A stretch of 64,000 bases of DNA from Embleya hyalina (GTDB lineage: Bacteria > Actinomycetota > Actinomycetes > Streptomycetales > Streptomycetaceae). Shown one piece after another: positions 18,562-26,390 of the stretch. Location: positions 124,001 to 188,000 of the forward strand of contig NZ_BIFH01000031.1 in NCBI RefSeq assembly GCF_003967355.1. The letters are read 5' to 3'. The position numbers and the translations under genes are program-made. Each line of letters starts with the position of its first letter. The first letter of the stretch is position 1. The notes beneath the pieces were generated by a model that did not search any database, had not been told where the DNA came from, and saw only the letters and a list, made by a program, of their open reading frames with translations.

Positions 18562-18595
18562 TCTACGGGAGCAACCCAGAGGAACAGAGGACACC

Positions 18596-19942
18596 GTGCG
18601 TGAGATCTTGATCGTCGGCGGCGGTTACGCGGGCTTTTACGCCGCGTGGGGCCTGGAGAAGAAGTTGGGTCGGGGCGAGGCACGTGTCACCGTGGTGGAC
18701 CCGCGCCCGTACATGACGTATCAGCCGTTTCTCCCCGAGGTTGTCGCCGGGTCGGTGGAGGCGCGTCATGCGGCGGTCTCGCTGCGGCGGCACCTGCGCC
18801 GCACCCGGCTGATCGCGGGAACGGTGACGGAGATCCGCAACAGCGCGCGGACCGTGACCGTTCGATCGGAATCAGGGGCGGAGTACGAGCTGGCCTATGA
18901 CATCCTCGTGGTCACGGCGGGGGCGGTCACCCGGACGTTTCCCATCCCGGGCATCAGCGAGGAAGCCTTCGGGTTGAAGCACGTCGAGGAGGCCGTGGCC
19001 ATTCGTGACCGGCTGTTGGCCTCGTTCGATGTCGCGGCGACACTTCCTCGTGGCCCCGAGCGACGCAGGCTCCTCACCGTCACCTTCGTGGGTGGGGGAT
19101 TCTCCGGTGTGGAGGGATTCGGCGAGTTGTTGTCCCTGGCGACCGCACTGCTGAAACTCTATCCGGAACTCGACGCGGAGGAACCGGACTTCCACCTGGT
19201 GGAGGCGCGTGGCCGGATTCTTCCCGAGGTCGGTGACGGGCCCGGAGCGTGGGTCGTACGGGAGCTGGAAGAGCGCGGAGCCCGGGTGCACTTGAACACG
19301 CAACTGGTCTCCGCCGCGGGCGGTCGTGTCGTGTTGTCGAACGGCGAGGAATTCGATTCGGGTCTGATCGTGTGGACGGCGGGAAACGCGTCCAATCCCG
19401 TCATTCGAAACCACACGGATCTTCCCGTCGACGAGCGCGGTCTGCTCGTCGTGCGGGCCGATCTTCGCGTGGGCACGGAGTCGGAGTCGGTGGCCGACGT
19501 CTGGGCGGCCGGCGACGATGCCTCGGTGCCCGATCTCGCGGTGGGGCGGCCGGGAGCGCACACGGTTCCCAACGCGCAGCACGCGGTTCGGCAGGGCAAG
19601 CGTCTGGCGAAGAACATCGTGGCGACGCTGCGGGGGCGGCCCACCCGCGACTATGTCCACCGCAGTCTGGGCGTGGTGGCCACGCTGGGCCTCGGCCGGG
19701 GCATCTTCCAGTACCGCCGCGTGGTCGTCAAAGGTTTCCCCGCCTGGCTCATGCATCGCGGGTACCACGTGCTCGCCGTTCCGACCTGGGAACGCAAGGT
19801 CCGGGTGTTCGCCGTCTGGATCACCGCGGCTTTCCACGGGCGGGACATCGTCTCCCTCGCGGCGGTGCAGCGTCCCCGGGAAGCCTTCGTGTCCGAGGGA
19901 GACCCACGACACGGCGAGCCGGCCGACGCTCCGGCGCAGTGA
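18596..19942 (+). CDS. NAD(P)/FAD-dependent dehydrogenase, NDH-2 type
   Basis: 448 aa from GTG at 18596 (GAGG ~6 nt upstream). FAD-binding GxGxxG is ILIVGGGYAGFYAAWGLE at the N-terminus; the second, NAD(P)H-binding dinucleotide fold is TVTFVGGGFSGVEGFGEL (~residues 161-178); the FAD-contact motif is VADVWAAGDDASVPD, followed by TVPNAQHAVRQGKRLAKN. The C-terminal ~80 residues have the amphipathic/hydrophobic character of membrane-attached type II NADH dehydrogenases. It probably oxidises NADH and reduces quinone at the inner face of the membrane without proton pumping. It is monocistronic behind its own ECF41-type promoter. Confidence 0.88.
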   Translation: MREILIVGGGYAGFYAAWGLEKKLGRGEARVTVVDPRPYMTYQPFLPEVVAGSVEARHAAVSLRRHLRRTRLIAGTVTEIRNSARTVTVRSESGAEYELAYDILVVTAGAVTRTFPIPGISEEAFGLKHVEEAVAIRDRLLASFDVAATLPRGPERRRLLTVTFVGGGFSGVEGFGELLSLATALLKLYPELDAEEPDFHLVEARGRILPEVGDGPGAWVVRELEERGARVHLNTQLVSAAGGRVVLSNGEEFDSGLIVWTAGNASNPVIRNHTDLPVDERGLLVVRADLRVGTESESVADVWAAGDDASVPDLAVGRPGAHTVPNAQHAVRQGKRLAKNIVATLRGRPTRDYVHRSLGVVATLGLGRGIFQYRRVVVKGFPAWLMHRGYHVLAVPTWERKVRVFAVWITAAFHGRDIVSLAAVQRPREAFVSEGDPRHGEPADAPAQ

Positions 19943-19977
19943 GCCATCCGTCTCGCGGCCACGCCCGCGGCAGTGGT

Positions 19978-20493
19978 TCAGGGTTTGCGAGCGCGGTACA
20001 GACCCCGGCCGGTGCGCTGGACGCGGGACGTGCCGACCAGGCGGTCGAGAGTGCTCCTGACCGCGTTGATACTGCCGCTGTCGGTGTCCCGGCCGAGCGC
20101 GGCCGCGACGTCCCGGGCGCGCACGTCGACGTCACTGACCGCCGAGAAGTACTCCATGATCTGTTCGGTGAGTTTGCCGTAGTTCTTGGGGTTGTCGTCG
20201 TCGGTTCCGGACACGGCGGCGGGGTCGATCGAGGAAGGCGTGTCCGGCTTCGGAGCCTCGGCCGCCGGGGACTTCGCGCCCGTGGTATCGGTTTCCGCGA
20301 CCGCTGATACCACGGTTTCGGTCATCAGGGCTTCAAGGGCGCCGACGGCCCGTTGAACGGAGCCGAGATGGGCGACCACCGCGGCCAGTTCCCGCTCCAG
20401 GGCCTGCTTTTGGATCGCCAGACGGGCCAGCTCTTCCTGGAGACTCTTGGCGGTGATTTCGATGTTGCGCGCCGTGTGGGTTGCGGAATCCAT
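19978..20493 (-). CDS. coiled-coil protein with C-terminal winged-helix-like domain
   Basis: 171 aa from ATG at 20493 (GAGAGGAA upstream). Residues ~8-50 are a heptad-rich coiled coil (AKSLQEELARLAIQKQALER), then comes a linker rich in Ala/Pro/Asp (~65-100). The C-terminal ~70 residues (LTEQIMEYFSAVSDVDVRAR, DVAAALGRD, INAVRSTLDRLVGTSRVQRT, GRGLYRARK) look like a winged helix of the type that reads a basic wing. A DNA-binding role is likely, but the partner and target are unknown. It is divergent from the degenerate ECF41-like gene. Confidence 0.72.
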   Translation of the reverse strand: MDSATHTARNIEITAKSLQEELARLAIQKQALERELAAVVAHLGSVQRAVGALEALMTETVVSAVAETDTTGAKSPAAEAPKPDTPSSIDPAAVSGTDDDNPKNYGKLTEQIMEYFSAVSDVDVRARDVAAALGRDTDSGSINAVRSTLDRLVGTSRVQRTGRGLYRARKP

Positions 20494-20699
20494 GTGTTCC
20501 TCTCGTCCCCGAACCTTGCTTGTTGTGCCCCGTCCGGCACCTCGCCTCGGTATCGCATACCTCGAACGCTGGGACGGCTGCGTCCTGGGCATCATATGTG
20601 GAGTGGTTCCGGAACTCCGTTGTTGTGACCGTCTCGACGCGAGACGCCGTCTGCCCGGTTCGGGACGACTGCGATGTCGGCTGTGTTGTGGGATGCGGT

Positions 20700-21629
20700 G
20701 TGAGAGTGAGGATGCCGGTGGCGCATGCCGATGACGCGGTCCCGATCGCGGAGTTGTGGGAGGAGCGGCGGCATCTGATGGATGTCGCGTACTGGATGCT
20801 GGGCGGTGTCCGGGAGGCGGAGGGCGTGATCGCCGAGGCCTATGGGTGCTGGTACGGCCTGTCCGATGGGGCGCGGGCGGAGATCGCGACGCCGCGTTCC
20901 TGGCTGGCGCGGGCCGTTGGCGGTCTCTGCCTGGCCAGATTGGCGCTGCCGGCGAACGTTCGGACCCGGGCGGCGGGCGAGCGGGCGGTGGCGATCGGGG
21001 CGGTGGCGTACGCGACGCTGGAGCGTGAGGTCGGTGCGGTATTGCTGAGCACGCTGGATTCCTTGTCCACGGCGGAGCGGGCGGCGTTCGTGGCGAACGA
21101 CGTGTCCGGGACGGTGCCGGGTGCCGTCGCCGAGAGTGTGGGGCGGCCGGAGCGGGTGTGTGTCGAGTCGGCGGAGCGTGTGCGTCGTAGTCTGGCGGCG
21201 CGGCGTTCGCGGCCCACGACGCCGGAGCAACAGGACGCGGTGGCCCGTGCGGTGTGGGACGCCTGTGTGGCGGAGGATTCGGCGGTTCTGGCGTCGTTGC
21301 TGGCGCCCGATGCCACGGTCTTCTTCGATGGCGGCGGCAAGCTCCGGGCTCTGATCGAGCCGGTTCGCGGCAATGAGCGGGTGGCCGGGAGCCTGCTGAC
21401 GTTGCTGGCCCGGCATCCGCGTACGACGCTGCGGACCCATTCCGTCAACGGTCGGACGGGGCTTGTCGTCCGTTACGACGAGCAGGTCGTGGGCGTCATC
21501 GGTCTCGACGTCGCCGGTCGGCTGGTCGTCCGGGTCTGGGTCGTCCTGAACCCCGACAAACTGCTCTCCTGGAATCCACCGGGCGTTCCGCCACCTCGAA
21601 ACAACACGTTGCGCGTACGCGGAGACTGA
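20700..21629 (+). CDS. ECF41-like protein with degenerate sigma regions and intact SnoaL-like domain
   Basis: 309 aa from GTG at 20700 (GTG 20706 and ATG 20712 are in-frame alternatives). The C-terminal half has the ECF41 regulatory domain: AVWDACVAEDSAVLASLLAP, the DGGGK motif (ATVFFDGGGKLRAL) and the terminal NPDKL motif (VWVVLNPDKLLSW). The N-terminal half aligns with sigma-2 and sigma-4 but is degenerate: MLGGVREAEGVIAEAYGCWY replaces the usual D-AED-VQE-W pattern, and the sigma-4 helix-turn-helix (VPGAVAESVGRPERVCVESA) lacks conserved residues. It may no longer bind core RNA polymerase or DNA well and could act as a regulator of the SnoaL-less paralogues. That role is inference. Confidence 0.75.
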   Translation: MRVRMPVAHADDAVPIAELWEERRHLMDVAYWMLGGVREAEGVIAEAYGCWYGLSDGARAEIATPRSWLARAVGGLCLARLALPANVRTRAAGERAVAIGAVAYATLEREVGAVLLSTLDSLSTAERAAFVANDVSGTVPGAVAESVGRPERVCVESAERVRRSLAARRSRPTTPEQQDAVARAVWDACVAEDSAVLASLLAPDATVFFDGGGKLRALIEPVRGNERVAGSLLTLLARHPRTTLRTHSVNGRTGLVVRYDEQVVGVIGLDVAGRLVVRVWVVLNPDKLLSWNPPGVPPPRNNTLRVRGD

Positions 21630-21736
21630 GATCCCACTATTCACACGTCGCGCCGACCGGTGCGGGGGAGTCGCCTCCATCGGACTTCGGTAGGGGTTCG
21701 CCCGGCGAGGCCGTCCGGACACGCGCGCCGGGCCCG

Positions 21737-21763
21737 TGTCACACATTCGCCGACCGCTCGGTC
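21737..21763 (+). promoter_or_regulatory. ECF41/SigJ-type promoter upstream of the Wbl gene
   Basis: TGTCACA at 21737-21743, 16-nt spacer, GGTC at 21760-21763. The Wbl start is 204 nt downstream, a long leader compared with the other members of the set; I see no gene in between. Confidence 0.72.
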
Positions 21764-21967
21764 TCATCTATCGGAGACCGTGTCGTGTCCCATACGGCAC
21801 CGGGGAAGGGTTTCCGACCCGCGTGTGAGGCTCGTTCGTACGCCGCCGGTCCATGAAAGAGGACGGTCGGCCCTCGCGTGGCCGAGAGAGTGTCGGCGCG
21901 TCGAATTCCCCTCCGGGACGTGGAGCCTTCGAATCCCGTCCGTCCCTCACCACCACAGGAGATTCCC

Positions 21968-22270
21968 ATGAACTGGCGTGAAATGGCGGCCTGTAGAGGC
22001 GAAGATCCCGATCTTTTCTTCCCGATCGGCAACGTGCGTAGTGGTATGGGGCTGCTCCAGGTCGACGAGGCCAAGGCGGTCTGCCACCGTTGCCCCGTGG
22101 TGCGGCAGTGCCTGGACTGGGCCCTGGAGGTCCATCCGGTGGACGGCATCTGGGGTGGAACCACGGAAGAGGAACGCCGTGCCGTGAAGCGACGTGCGGT
22201 GCACAACCTCCGGACCCGGGGATCCGAGGCTCCCCGGAGAACTCGGAACACGACGGGCGCGGCCGCGTGA
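21968..22270 (+). CDS. WhiB-like (Wbl) iron-sulfur transcription factor
   Basis: 100 aa from ATG at 21968 (AGGAGA 6 nt upstream). The four cluster cysteines are present in the Wbl arrangement: WREMAACRGEDPDLFFP, then AVCHRCPVVRQCLDWAL (CxxCxxxxxC), followed by the G(V/I)WGG turn (DGIWGGTTEEERR) and a basic C-terminal tail (VKRRAVHNLRTR) for DNA contact. It would bind a [4Fe-4S] cluster sensitive to O2 or NO and work with the primary sigma factor. The upstream ECF41-type promoter would place a redox-sensing regulator inside the sigma regulon. Confidence 0.93.
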   Translation: MNWREMAACRGEDPDLFFPIGNVRSGMGLLQVDEAKAVCHRCPVVRQCLDWALEVHPVDGIWGGTTEEERRAVKRRAVHNLRTRGSEAPRRTRNTTGAAA

Positions 22271-22357
22271 TCGCGCCGTGTCCGCGCCGCGGGCCGGGGT
22301 GACCACGCCCCGGGGGGACGCCCGGACGGGTCTCGCATCGTTGCTCGACGGGTCACG

Positions 22358-22546
22358 TCACCCGCCGACGTGTTCCCCGGAGCGGGAGAATCGGTCGAGG
22401 GCGTCAAAGACGGTGCGCATCCGCTCGTCGATTCCCGTGAGCGCTCGGCGGAGCTCGGTGACGCGGGCCTCCAGCTCGACGGCTTCGGCGGTCAGCGACC
22501 GCACGGTGTCCTCGAGGGCGAGTCGGTCCCGAGAGTTCGTGGTCAT
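22358..22546 (-). CDS. small coiled-coil protein
   Basis: 62 aa, started at the second of two adjacent ATGs (22546; AGGAGG lies 4 nt upstream of it, too close to the first ATG at 22549). The sequence is one long amphipathic helix (LALEDTVRSLTAEAVELEAR, VTELRRALTGIDERMRTVFD) with heptad Leu/Val spacing. No cysteine, no membrane segment. Function unknown; it sits downstream of the flavoprotein gene behind a strong terminator. Confidence 0.6.
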   Translation of the reverse strand: MTTNSRDRLALEDTVRSLTAEAVELEARVTELRRALTGIDERMRTVFDALDRFSRSGEHVGG

Positions 22547-22580
22547 CATGCCTCCTGGTCGGCTCATGCCGGAAGAGAAT

Positions 22581-22627
22581 CGACCGGCACACGGGGCGTC
22601 CGTCACGGACGCCCCGTGTGCCGGTCG
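22581..22627 (-). terminator. strong hairpin terminator after the flavoprotein gene
   Basis: Perfect 21-bp inverted repeat (22581-22601 and 22607-22627) with a 5-nt loop GTCAC, 22 nt downstream of the flavoprotein stop codon. It also separates that transcript from the small coiled-coil gene. Confidence 0.85.
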
Positions 22628-22648
22628 CGGTGGGGCATTGCGTGTGGG

Positions 22649-24379
22649 TTATTCGGCGAGTTTTCCGGTGGTGGAGATTTCCTCCATCAGGGCGGCGATC
22701 TCCTCGGGTATGGGCGGGATACCTTCGTGCGTGATCCCGGTGAGGGGGGACCACACGAGGTTCACCCGCAGGGCGGGATCGCTCTCCGGGTAGTCGCTGC
22801 GGTTGTGGCAGCCGCGGGTCTCGCGGCGTTCGAGCGCTGCTTCGAGGGTGGCGCGGGCCGCGAGGGCGGCCGACTTGAGGTCGAAGGCGTGTGCGAGGTC
22901 CTGGTAGCCGGCGATGTCGGGGTGGACGCCGACGTTCTCCATCCGCTTCTCGATCGTTTCCAGTTCCGCGAGTCCGGTGCGCAGCCCCTGCTCGTCGCGT
23001 ACGACGCCCGCGTATTCCGTCATGGTGTTGCGGATGGCGCGCTGTAGGGCCCGAACGTTCTCGGGACCGTCCGCGGTGAGCAGATCGTCGATCTCGGCGC
23101 GGGCCTCGGCGACCGCCGGTGCCGAGCGTGGTTGCGCGGTCAGGGCCTGGGAGTAGTCGGCGGCGGCCCGTGCGGTGATCCGTCCGTAGACGAGCAGTTC
23201 TATCAGGCTGTTGCCGCCGAGCCGGTTGGCGCCGTGGAGTCCGCTTGACGCCTCTCCGATGGCATAGAGGCCGCGTACGTCGGTGCTGTGGTCCTCGGGA
23301 CGGACCCACACGCCACCCATCGAGTAGTGGGCCGTGGGGGCGACCTCGATGGGGTCGCGCGTGATGTCCAGCATCTGCAGTTCCAGCAGTGTCTGGTAGA
23401 CGCGGGGGAGACGGTTCATGATCGTCCGGCGCGGAAGGTGGGAGACGTCGAGCCAGACACCACCGTTGGGTGTGCCGCGGCCCTCCTTGATCTCGGTGTA
23501 GGCGGCCAGGGCGACACGGTCGCGTGTGGACAGTTCCATGCGGACGGGGTCGTAGCGCTTCATGAACCGCTCGCCCAGGCTGTTGCGCAGGATGCCGCCC
23601 TCGCCGCGGGCGGCCTCGCTGACCAGCGTGCCGGCCGCGTTCTCCGGCTCGATGATGCCCGAGGGGTGGAACTGGACGAGTTCGGGGTCGCGCAGCCGCG
23701 CACCGGCATCGACGGCGAGTCGGAAGGAGTCCCCGGTGTTCTCGTCGCGGCGTGACGAGGTGCGCCGCCAGATGCGGGTATGACCGCCGGCCGCGAGGAT
23801 CACCGCGTCGGCGTGGATGAGATGGCGGGTTCCGCTGCCGAGGTCGAAGCCGTAGGCACCGAACACGGCCCCGTCGTGTACCAGGAGCCGGGTGATGTAC
23901 ACGGAGTCGAGCATGGGGATGTCCAGCTGATTCGCCCGCCGGATGAGCGTGCGCTGGATCTCCAGGCCGGTGTAGTCACCGGCGAAGGCGGTGCGCCGGA
24001 ACTTGTGTGCGCCGAAGAAGCGCTGGGAGATACGGCCGTCCTCTTCCCTGGCGAAGGCCATGCCGTAGCGCTCGAGGTCGTCGATGCCGAGGGCCGCGCC
24101 CCGGGTGACGATCTCGGTCGTGCGCGGATCGCCGAGCAGGTAGCTCTCCTTGAGGGTGTCGGCGGCGTGTTGCTGCCAGCTGTCCTCGGGGTCCATGGTC
24201 GCCAGCGCGGCGTTGATCCCGCCGGCGGCGAGAGAGGTGTGGGCGTCTTCCTTGGGGCGTTTGCCGACCGCGAGCACGTCGAGCCCGGCCTCGGCCAGTT
24301 CGATCGCCGCTCGCAGCCCGGCGCCGCCGGTCCCGATCACCAGGACCGCGGTGGACAGGCGCTTTTCGATGGCAGCCAC
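22649..24379 (-). CDS. SdhA/FrdA-like soluble flavoprotein (left copy)
   Basis: 576 aa from GTG at 24379 (GGAG 6 nt upstream). FAD-binding VLVIGTGGAGLRAAIELAEA, then DAHTSLAAGGINAALA (the region carrying the flavin-linked His in SdhA), ILAAGGHTRIW, LVQFHPSGI, EAARGEGGILRNSLGERFM, active-site VAPTAHYSMGGVWV, FAD/active-site LHGANRLGGNSLIELLVYGR and C-terminal RRETRGCHNRSDYPESD. No SdhB, C or D genes are nearby, so it is not a respiratory complex II subunit here. It is more likely a soluble fumarate/aspartate-oxidase-like oxidoreductase. It is transcribed from ECF41-type promoters at 24412 and 24561. Confidence 0.88.
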   Translation of the reverse strand: MAAIEKRLSTAVLVIGTGGAGLRAAIELAEAGLDVLAVGKRPKEDAHTSLAAGGINAALATMDPEDSWQQHAADTLKESYLLGDPRTTEIVTRGAALGIDDLERYGMAFAREEDGRISQRFFGAHKFRRTAFAGDYTGLEIQRTLIRRANQLDIPMLDSVYITRLLVHDGAVFGAYGFDLGSGTRHLIHADAVILAAGGHTRIWRRTSSRRDENTGDSFRLAVDAGARLRDPELVQFHPSGIIEPENAAGTLVSEAARGEGGILRNSLGERFMKRYDPVRMELSTRDRVALAAYTEIKEGRGTPNGGVWLDVSHLPRRTIMNRLPRVYQTLLELQMLDITRDPIEVAPTAHYSMGGVWVRPEDHSTDVRGLYAIGEASSGLHGANRLGGNSLIELLVYGRITARAAADYSQALTAQPRSAPAVAEARAEIDDLLTADGPENVRALQRAIRNTMTEYAGVVRDEQGLRTGLAELETIEKRMENVGVHPDIAGYQDLAHAFDLKSAALAARATLEAALERRETRGCHNRSDYPESDPALRVNLVWSPLTGITHEGIPPIPEEIAALMEEISTTGKLAE

Positions 24380-24411
24380 GATTGCTCCGATCAATGGGGG
24401 GCACTGACTAC

Positions 24412-24438
24412 GACCGGGCCCCCCGGGTATTTGTGACA
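24412..24438 (-). promoter_or_regulatory. ECF41/SigJ-type promoter, proximal, for the flavoprotein gene
   Basis: Minus strand: TGTCACA at 24438-24432, 16-nt spacer, GGTC at 24415-24412, 32 nt before the GTG start. Confidence 0.78.
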
Positions 24439-24560
24439 CTCCGGTTCGCGTACGGCGGCGGAGCGCGGGAGAGAAGGCTGTCCGGCGGGTCGCTCTGTGC
24501 GCCCGCGTACTCCGGACCGGGGTCGTGTCCCGCGAGCCATGGTGTGACAACCACCCAACA

Positions 24561-24587
24561 GACCGGACGGCGGGGCGTTCCGTGACA
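24561..24587 (-). promoter_or_regulatory. ECF41/SigJ-type promoter, distal variant
   Basis: Minus strand: TGTCACG at 24587-24581, 16-nt spacer, GGTC at 24564-24561. One mismatch in the -35-like element; in tandem behind the proximal promoter of the flavoprotein gene. Confidence 0.5.
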
Positions 24588-24628
24588 ACGAGCGGTCGGG
24601 CCGATCCCTCGCCCGCGCGGTGCATCGT

Positions 24629-24655
24629 TGTCACAGGGCGCAGGGGTCACCGGTC
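24629..24655 (+). promoter_or_regulatory. ECF41/SigJ-type promoter facing the 3' end of the OsmC gene
   Basis: TGTCACA at 24629-24635, 16-nt spacer, GGTC at 24652-24655. No plus-strand gene follows; transcription would run antisense into the OsmC gene 54 nt away. Confidence 0.6.
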
Positions 24656-24708
24656 ATACGGGCCGGGTCATGTGCGCGACATGCCTCGGCCAAGGACGGG
24701 TACCCCGG

Positions 24709-25206
24709 TTATGGAGCCGACACGATGGTTGTGGCGGTGCCTCGCCGGGCCATCCTGGCGTACGGACAGAGCGATTCCGCCTTCTCCAGGAGAGGAGCGG
24801 TGATCTCCGGATCGACGTCGGGCCACGTCACCTCGAGCTCGACCCGGACCAGGTAACCGCCGTCTCCGGGGTCCCGCCCGAGGGCGACCGTCGCCGCCAC
24901 GGAGATCACCGTCGGATCGAGTTCCTCCTGTCGGGCCACCAGACTCAGGGCTCCGTGGAAGCTCGCGGCGAAGCCGGCGGCGAACAGCTGCTCGGGGTTG
25001 GTTCCCCGGCCGTCCCCGCCGAGTTCGGCGGGCATGCGTAGATCGAGGTCCAAGGCCCCGTCGGCCGACCGAGCCCTGCCCGAGGCACGACCGTGCGCGG
25101 CCGCGCCGCCGTCGACCGTCACCGTCGTCGTGTATATGGCGGAGAAGGACTCCGCGTCGAAGTCCTCCTCGGTGGAGAGGCCGGACAACGGGATCCGCTC
25201 AGTCAC
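24709..25206 (-). CDS. OsmC/Ohr family protein with Ser in place of the peroxidatic Cys
   Basis: 165 aa from GTG at 25206, which overlaps the sigma factor stop by 8 nt; a start at 25233 is possible. The Ohr-like pattern is clear: YTTTVTVDGGAAAHGRAS, LDLDLRMPAELGGDGRGTNP, EQLFAAGFAASFHGALSLVA, and SLCPYARMARRGTATTI near the C-terminus. In Ohr proteins the segment AAxFxxAL normally carries the peroxidatic Cys (AACF). Here the codon is AGC (Ser), while the resolving Cys (CPY) is kept. Thiol-peroxidase chemistry on organic hydroperoxides would therefore be impaired. Translationally coupled to the ECF41 gene. Confidence 0.85.
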   Translation of the reverse strand: MTERIPLSGLSTEEDFDAESFSAIYTTTVTVDGGAAAHGRASGRARSADGALDLDLRMPAELGGDGRGTNPEQLFAAGFAASFHGALSLVARQEELDPTVISVAATVALGRDPGDGGYLVRVELEVTWPDVDPEITAPLLEKAESLCPYARMARRGTATTIVSAP

Positions 25207-26107
25207 CGCATGGCCCGGTCGGCGATGCCACATAGGGCGACAGCTTGGCCGGGTTCATCATCCACATGATCCGGTCGATCCCTTCGGCGGACACATCGAC
25301 GGAGAGGAGGGCCACGACCTCCCCGCCGGACGAGACGACCACGGCGGGACGACCGTTGGCCTCGACCCACCGCACCTCCGATCCGGGCCAGAACCGGGGG
25401 GCGAAGGCCACGAGGTACCTGGAGACGTGCAGGCGTCCGACGACCGGGATCCTGGACGCGCCGCGCATCCCTCCACCGTCGGTGTAGCTGACGACATCCG
25501 CGGCGAGCACGTTCTCCAGCGCCGCCAGATCACCCTTCTGCGCGGCGGCGAGGAACACCTCCAGGAGGCGGCGGTGATCCGTCGTACCGGCGCGTTGCCT
25601 GCGCTCGGCGGCCAGGTGTTTGCGCCCGCGGCTCACCAGTTGGCGGGCATTGGCCTCACTCGTCTCCAGGACGTCCGCGATCCGCGCATAGGGGTAGTCG
25701 AAGGCTTCCCGCAGGACGTACGCGGCACGCTCGATCGGGTTCAGCTTCTCCAGCAGGAAGAGAACCGCCAGTTCGAGGGCCTCGGCCCGTTCCGCGCCCA
25801 CCTGCGGATCCGTGCTGGTGTCGACCGGCTCGGGAAGCCACGGGCCGACGTAGGACTCCCGCCGCACTCTGGCGGACCGGGCCAGGTTGATGGCCAGACG
25901 GGCGGTGACCGTGGTCAGGAACGCCGTCGGTTCCAGGACGTGGGCACGATCCGCGTTCTGCCACCGCAGCCACGCCTCCTGGACGATGTCCTCCGCCTCC
26001 ACGGCGCTCCCGAGCACTCGATACGCGACACCGAAGAGCTGTGGGCGCGCCGCGAGGAACTCCCTCTCCGCCTCGTCGAGGGAATCGGTGTCGGCGTCGG
26101 CGTGCAT
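25199..26107 (-). CDS. ECF41/SigJ-type sigma factor, complete with SnoaL-like domain
   Basis: 302 aa from ATG at 26107 (AAGGGGA 6 nt upstream). Sigma-2 at ~22-82 (QLFGVAYRVLGSAVEAEDIV, QEAWLRWQ), the linker motif WLPEP at 90-94, sigma-4 at ~110-170 (LNPIERAAYVLREAFDYPYA, RIADVLETSEANARQLVSRG), then the SnoaL-like domain from ~178 with DGGG at 210-213 and NPAKL near the C-terminus (WMMNPAKL). This is the only family member in the window with all ECF41 parts. It has its own upstream element at 26220-26246, so autoregulation is likely, and is followed by an overlapping OsmC gene. Confidence 0.92.
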   Translation of the reverse strand: MHADADTDSLDEAEREFLAARPQLFGVAYRVLGSAVEAEDIVQEAWLRWQNADRAHVLEPTAFLTTVTARLAINLARSARVRRESYVGPWLPEPVDTSTDPQVGAERAEALELAVLFLLEKLNPIERAAYVLREAFDYPYARIADVLETSEANARQLVSRGRKHLAAERRQRAGTTDHRRLLEVFLAAAQKGDLAALENVLAADVVSYTDGGGMRGASRIPVVGRLHVSRYLVAFAPRFWPGSEVRWVEANGRPAVVVSSGGEVVALLSVDVSAEGIDRIMWMMNPAKLSPYVASPTGPCGD

Positions 26108-26219
26108 GTTCGTCCCCTTCGGCTTCGGCGCGGCCATGCTACAAGCCGGTACGGAAGGGAGCTTCCGGGTGCACATCGAGACGACGAGGCGACCACTCGC
26201 GGCCGCGCACCACGCCCCT

Positions 26220-26246
26220 GGCCGGGCTCGTTCGATTGTTGTGACA
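26220..26246 (-). promoter_or_regulatory. ECF41/SigJ-type promoter for the complete sigma factor gene
   Basis: Minus strand: TGTCACA at 26246-26240, 16-nt spacer, GGCC at 26223-26220 (one mismatch to GGTC), 112 nt before the sigma ATG. Divergent from the cupin promoter; suggests autoregulation. Confidence 0.65.
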
Positions 26247-26266
26247 CCGACCATGGCGAATGCCTC

Positions 26267-26293
26267 TGTCACAGATCCGCTCGGCACCCGGTC
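26267..26293 (+). promoter_or_regulatory. ECF41/SigJ-type promoter for the cupin gene
   Basis: TGTCACA at 26267-26273, 16-nt spacer, GGTC at 26290-26293, 97 nt upstream of the cupin GTG. Confidence 0.75.
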
Positions 26294-26390
26294 ATCACTG
26301 CGAACGGCCATGGGTCGGGGCGCCAAGACGCCCCGGCAGACGGTGTGTCCGCCCCAGGAAGCGGGCGGACCCGGGAAAGGTGTCAACACA

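Noticed and set aside
20628-20660. TTGTGACCGTC-like sequence before the degenerate ECF41 gene
   Set aside because: Looks similar to the -35 element in reverse but has C for A and no partner at the right spacing on either strand.
22649-24379. Succinate dehydrogenase subunit A of respiratory complex II
   Set aside because: Active-site motifs are SdhA-like, but no SdhB/C/D genes are nearby and the C-terminus has GCH instead of the usual GAH, so a soluble flavoprotein is more likely.
24543-24549. TGTCACA on the minus strand
   Set aside because: No GGTC or CGTC at 16 nt; the sequence there is ACGA. Not counted as a promoter, although tandem with two that are.
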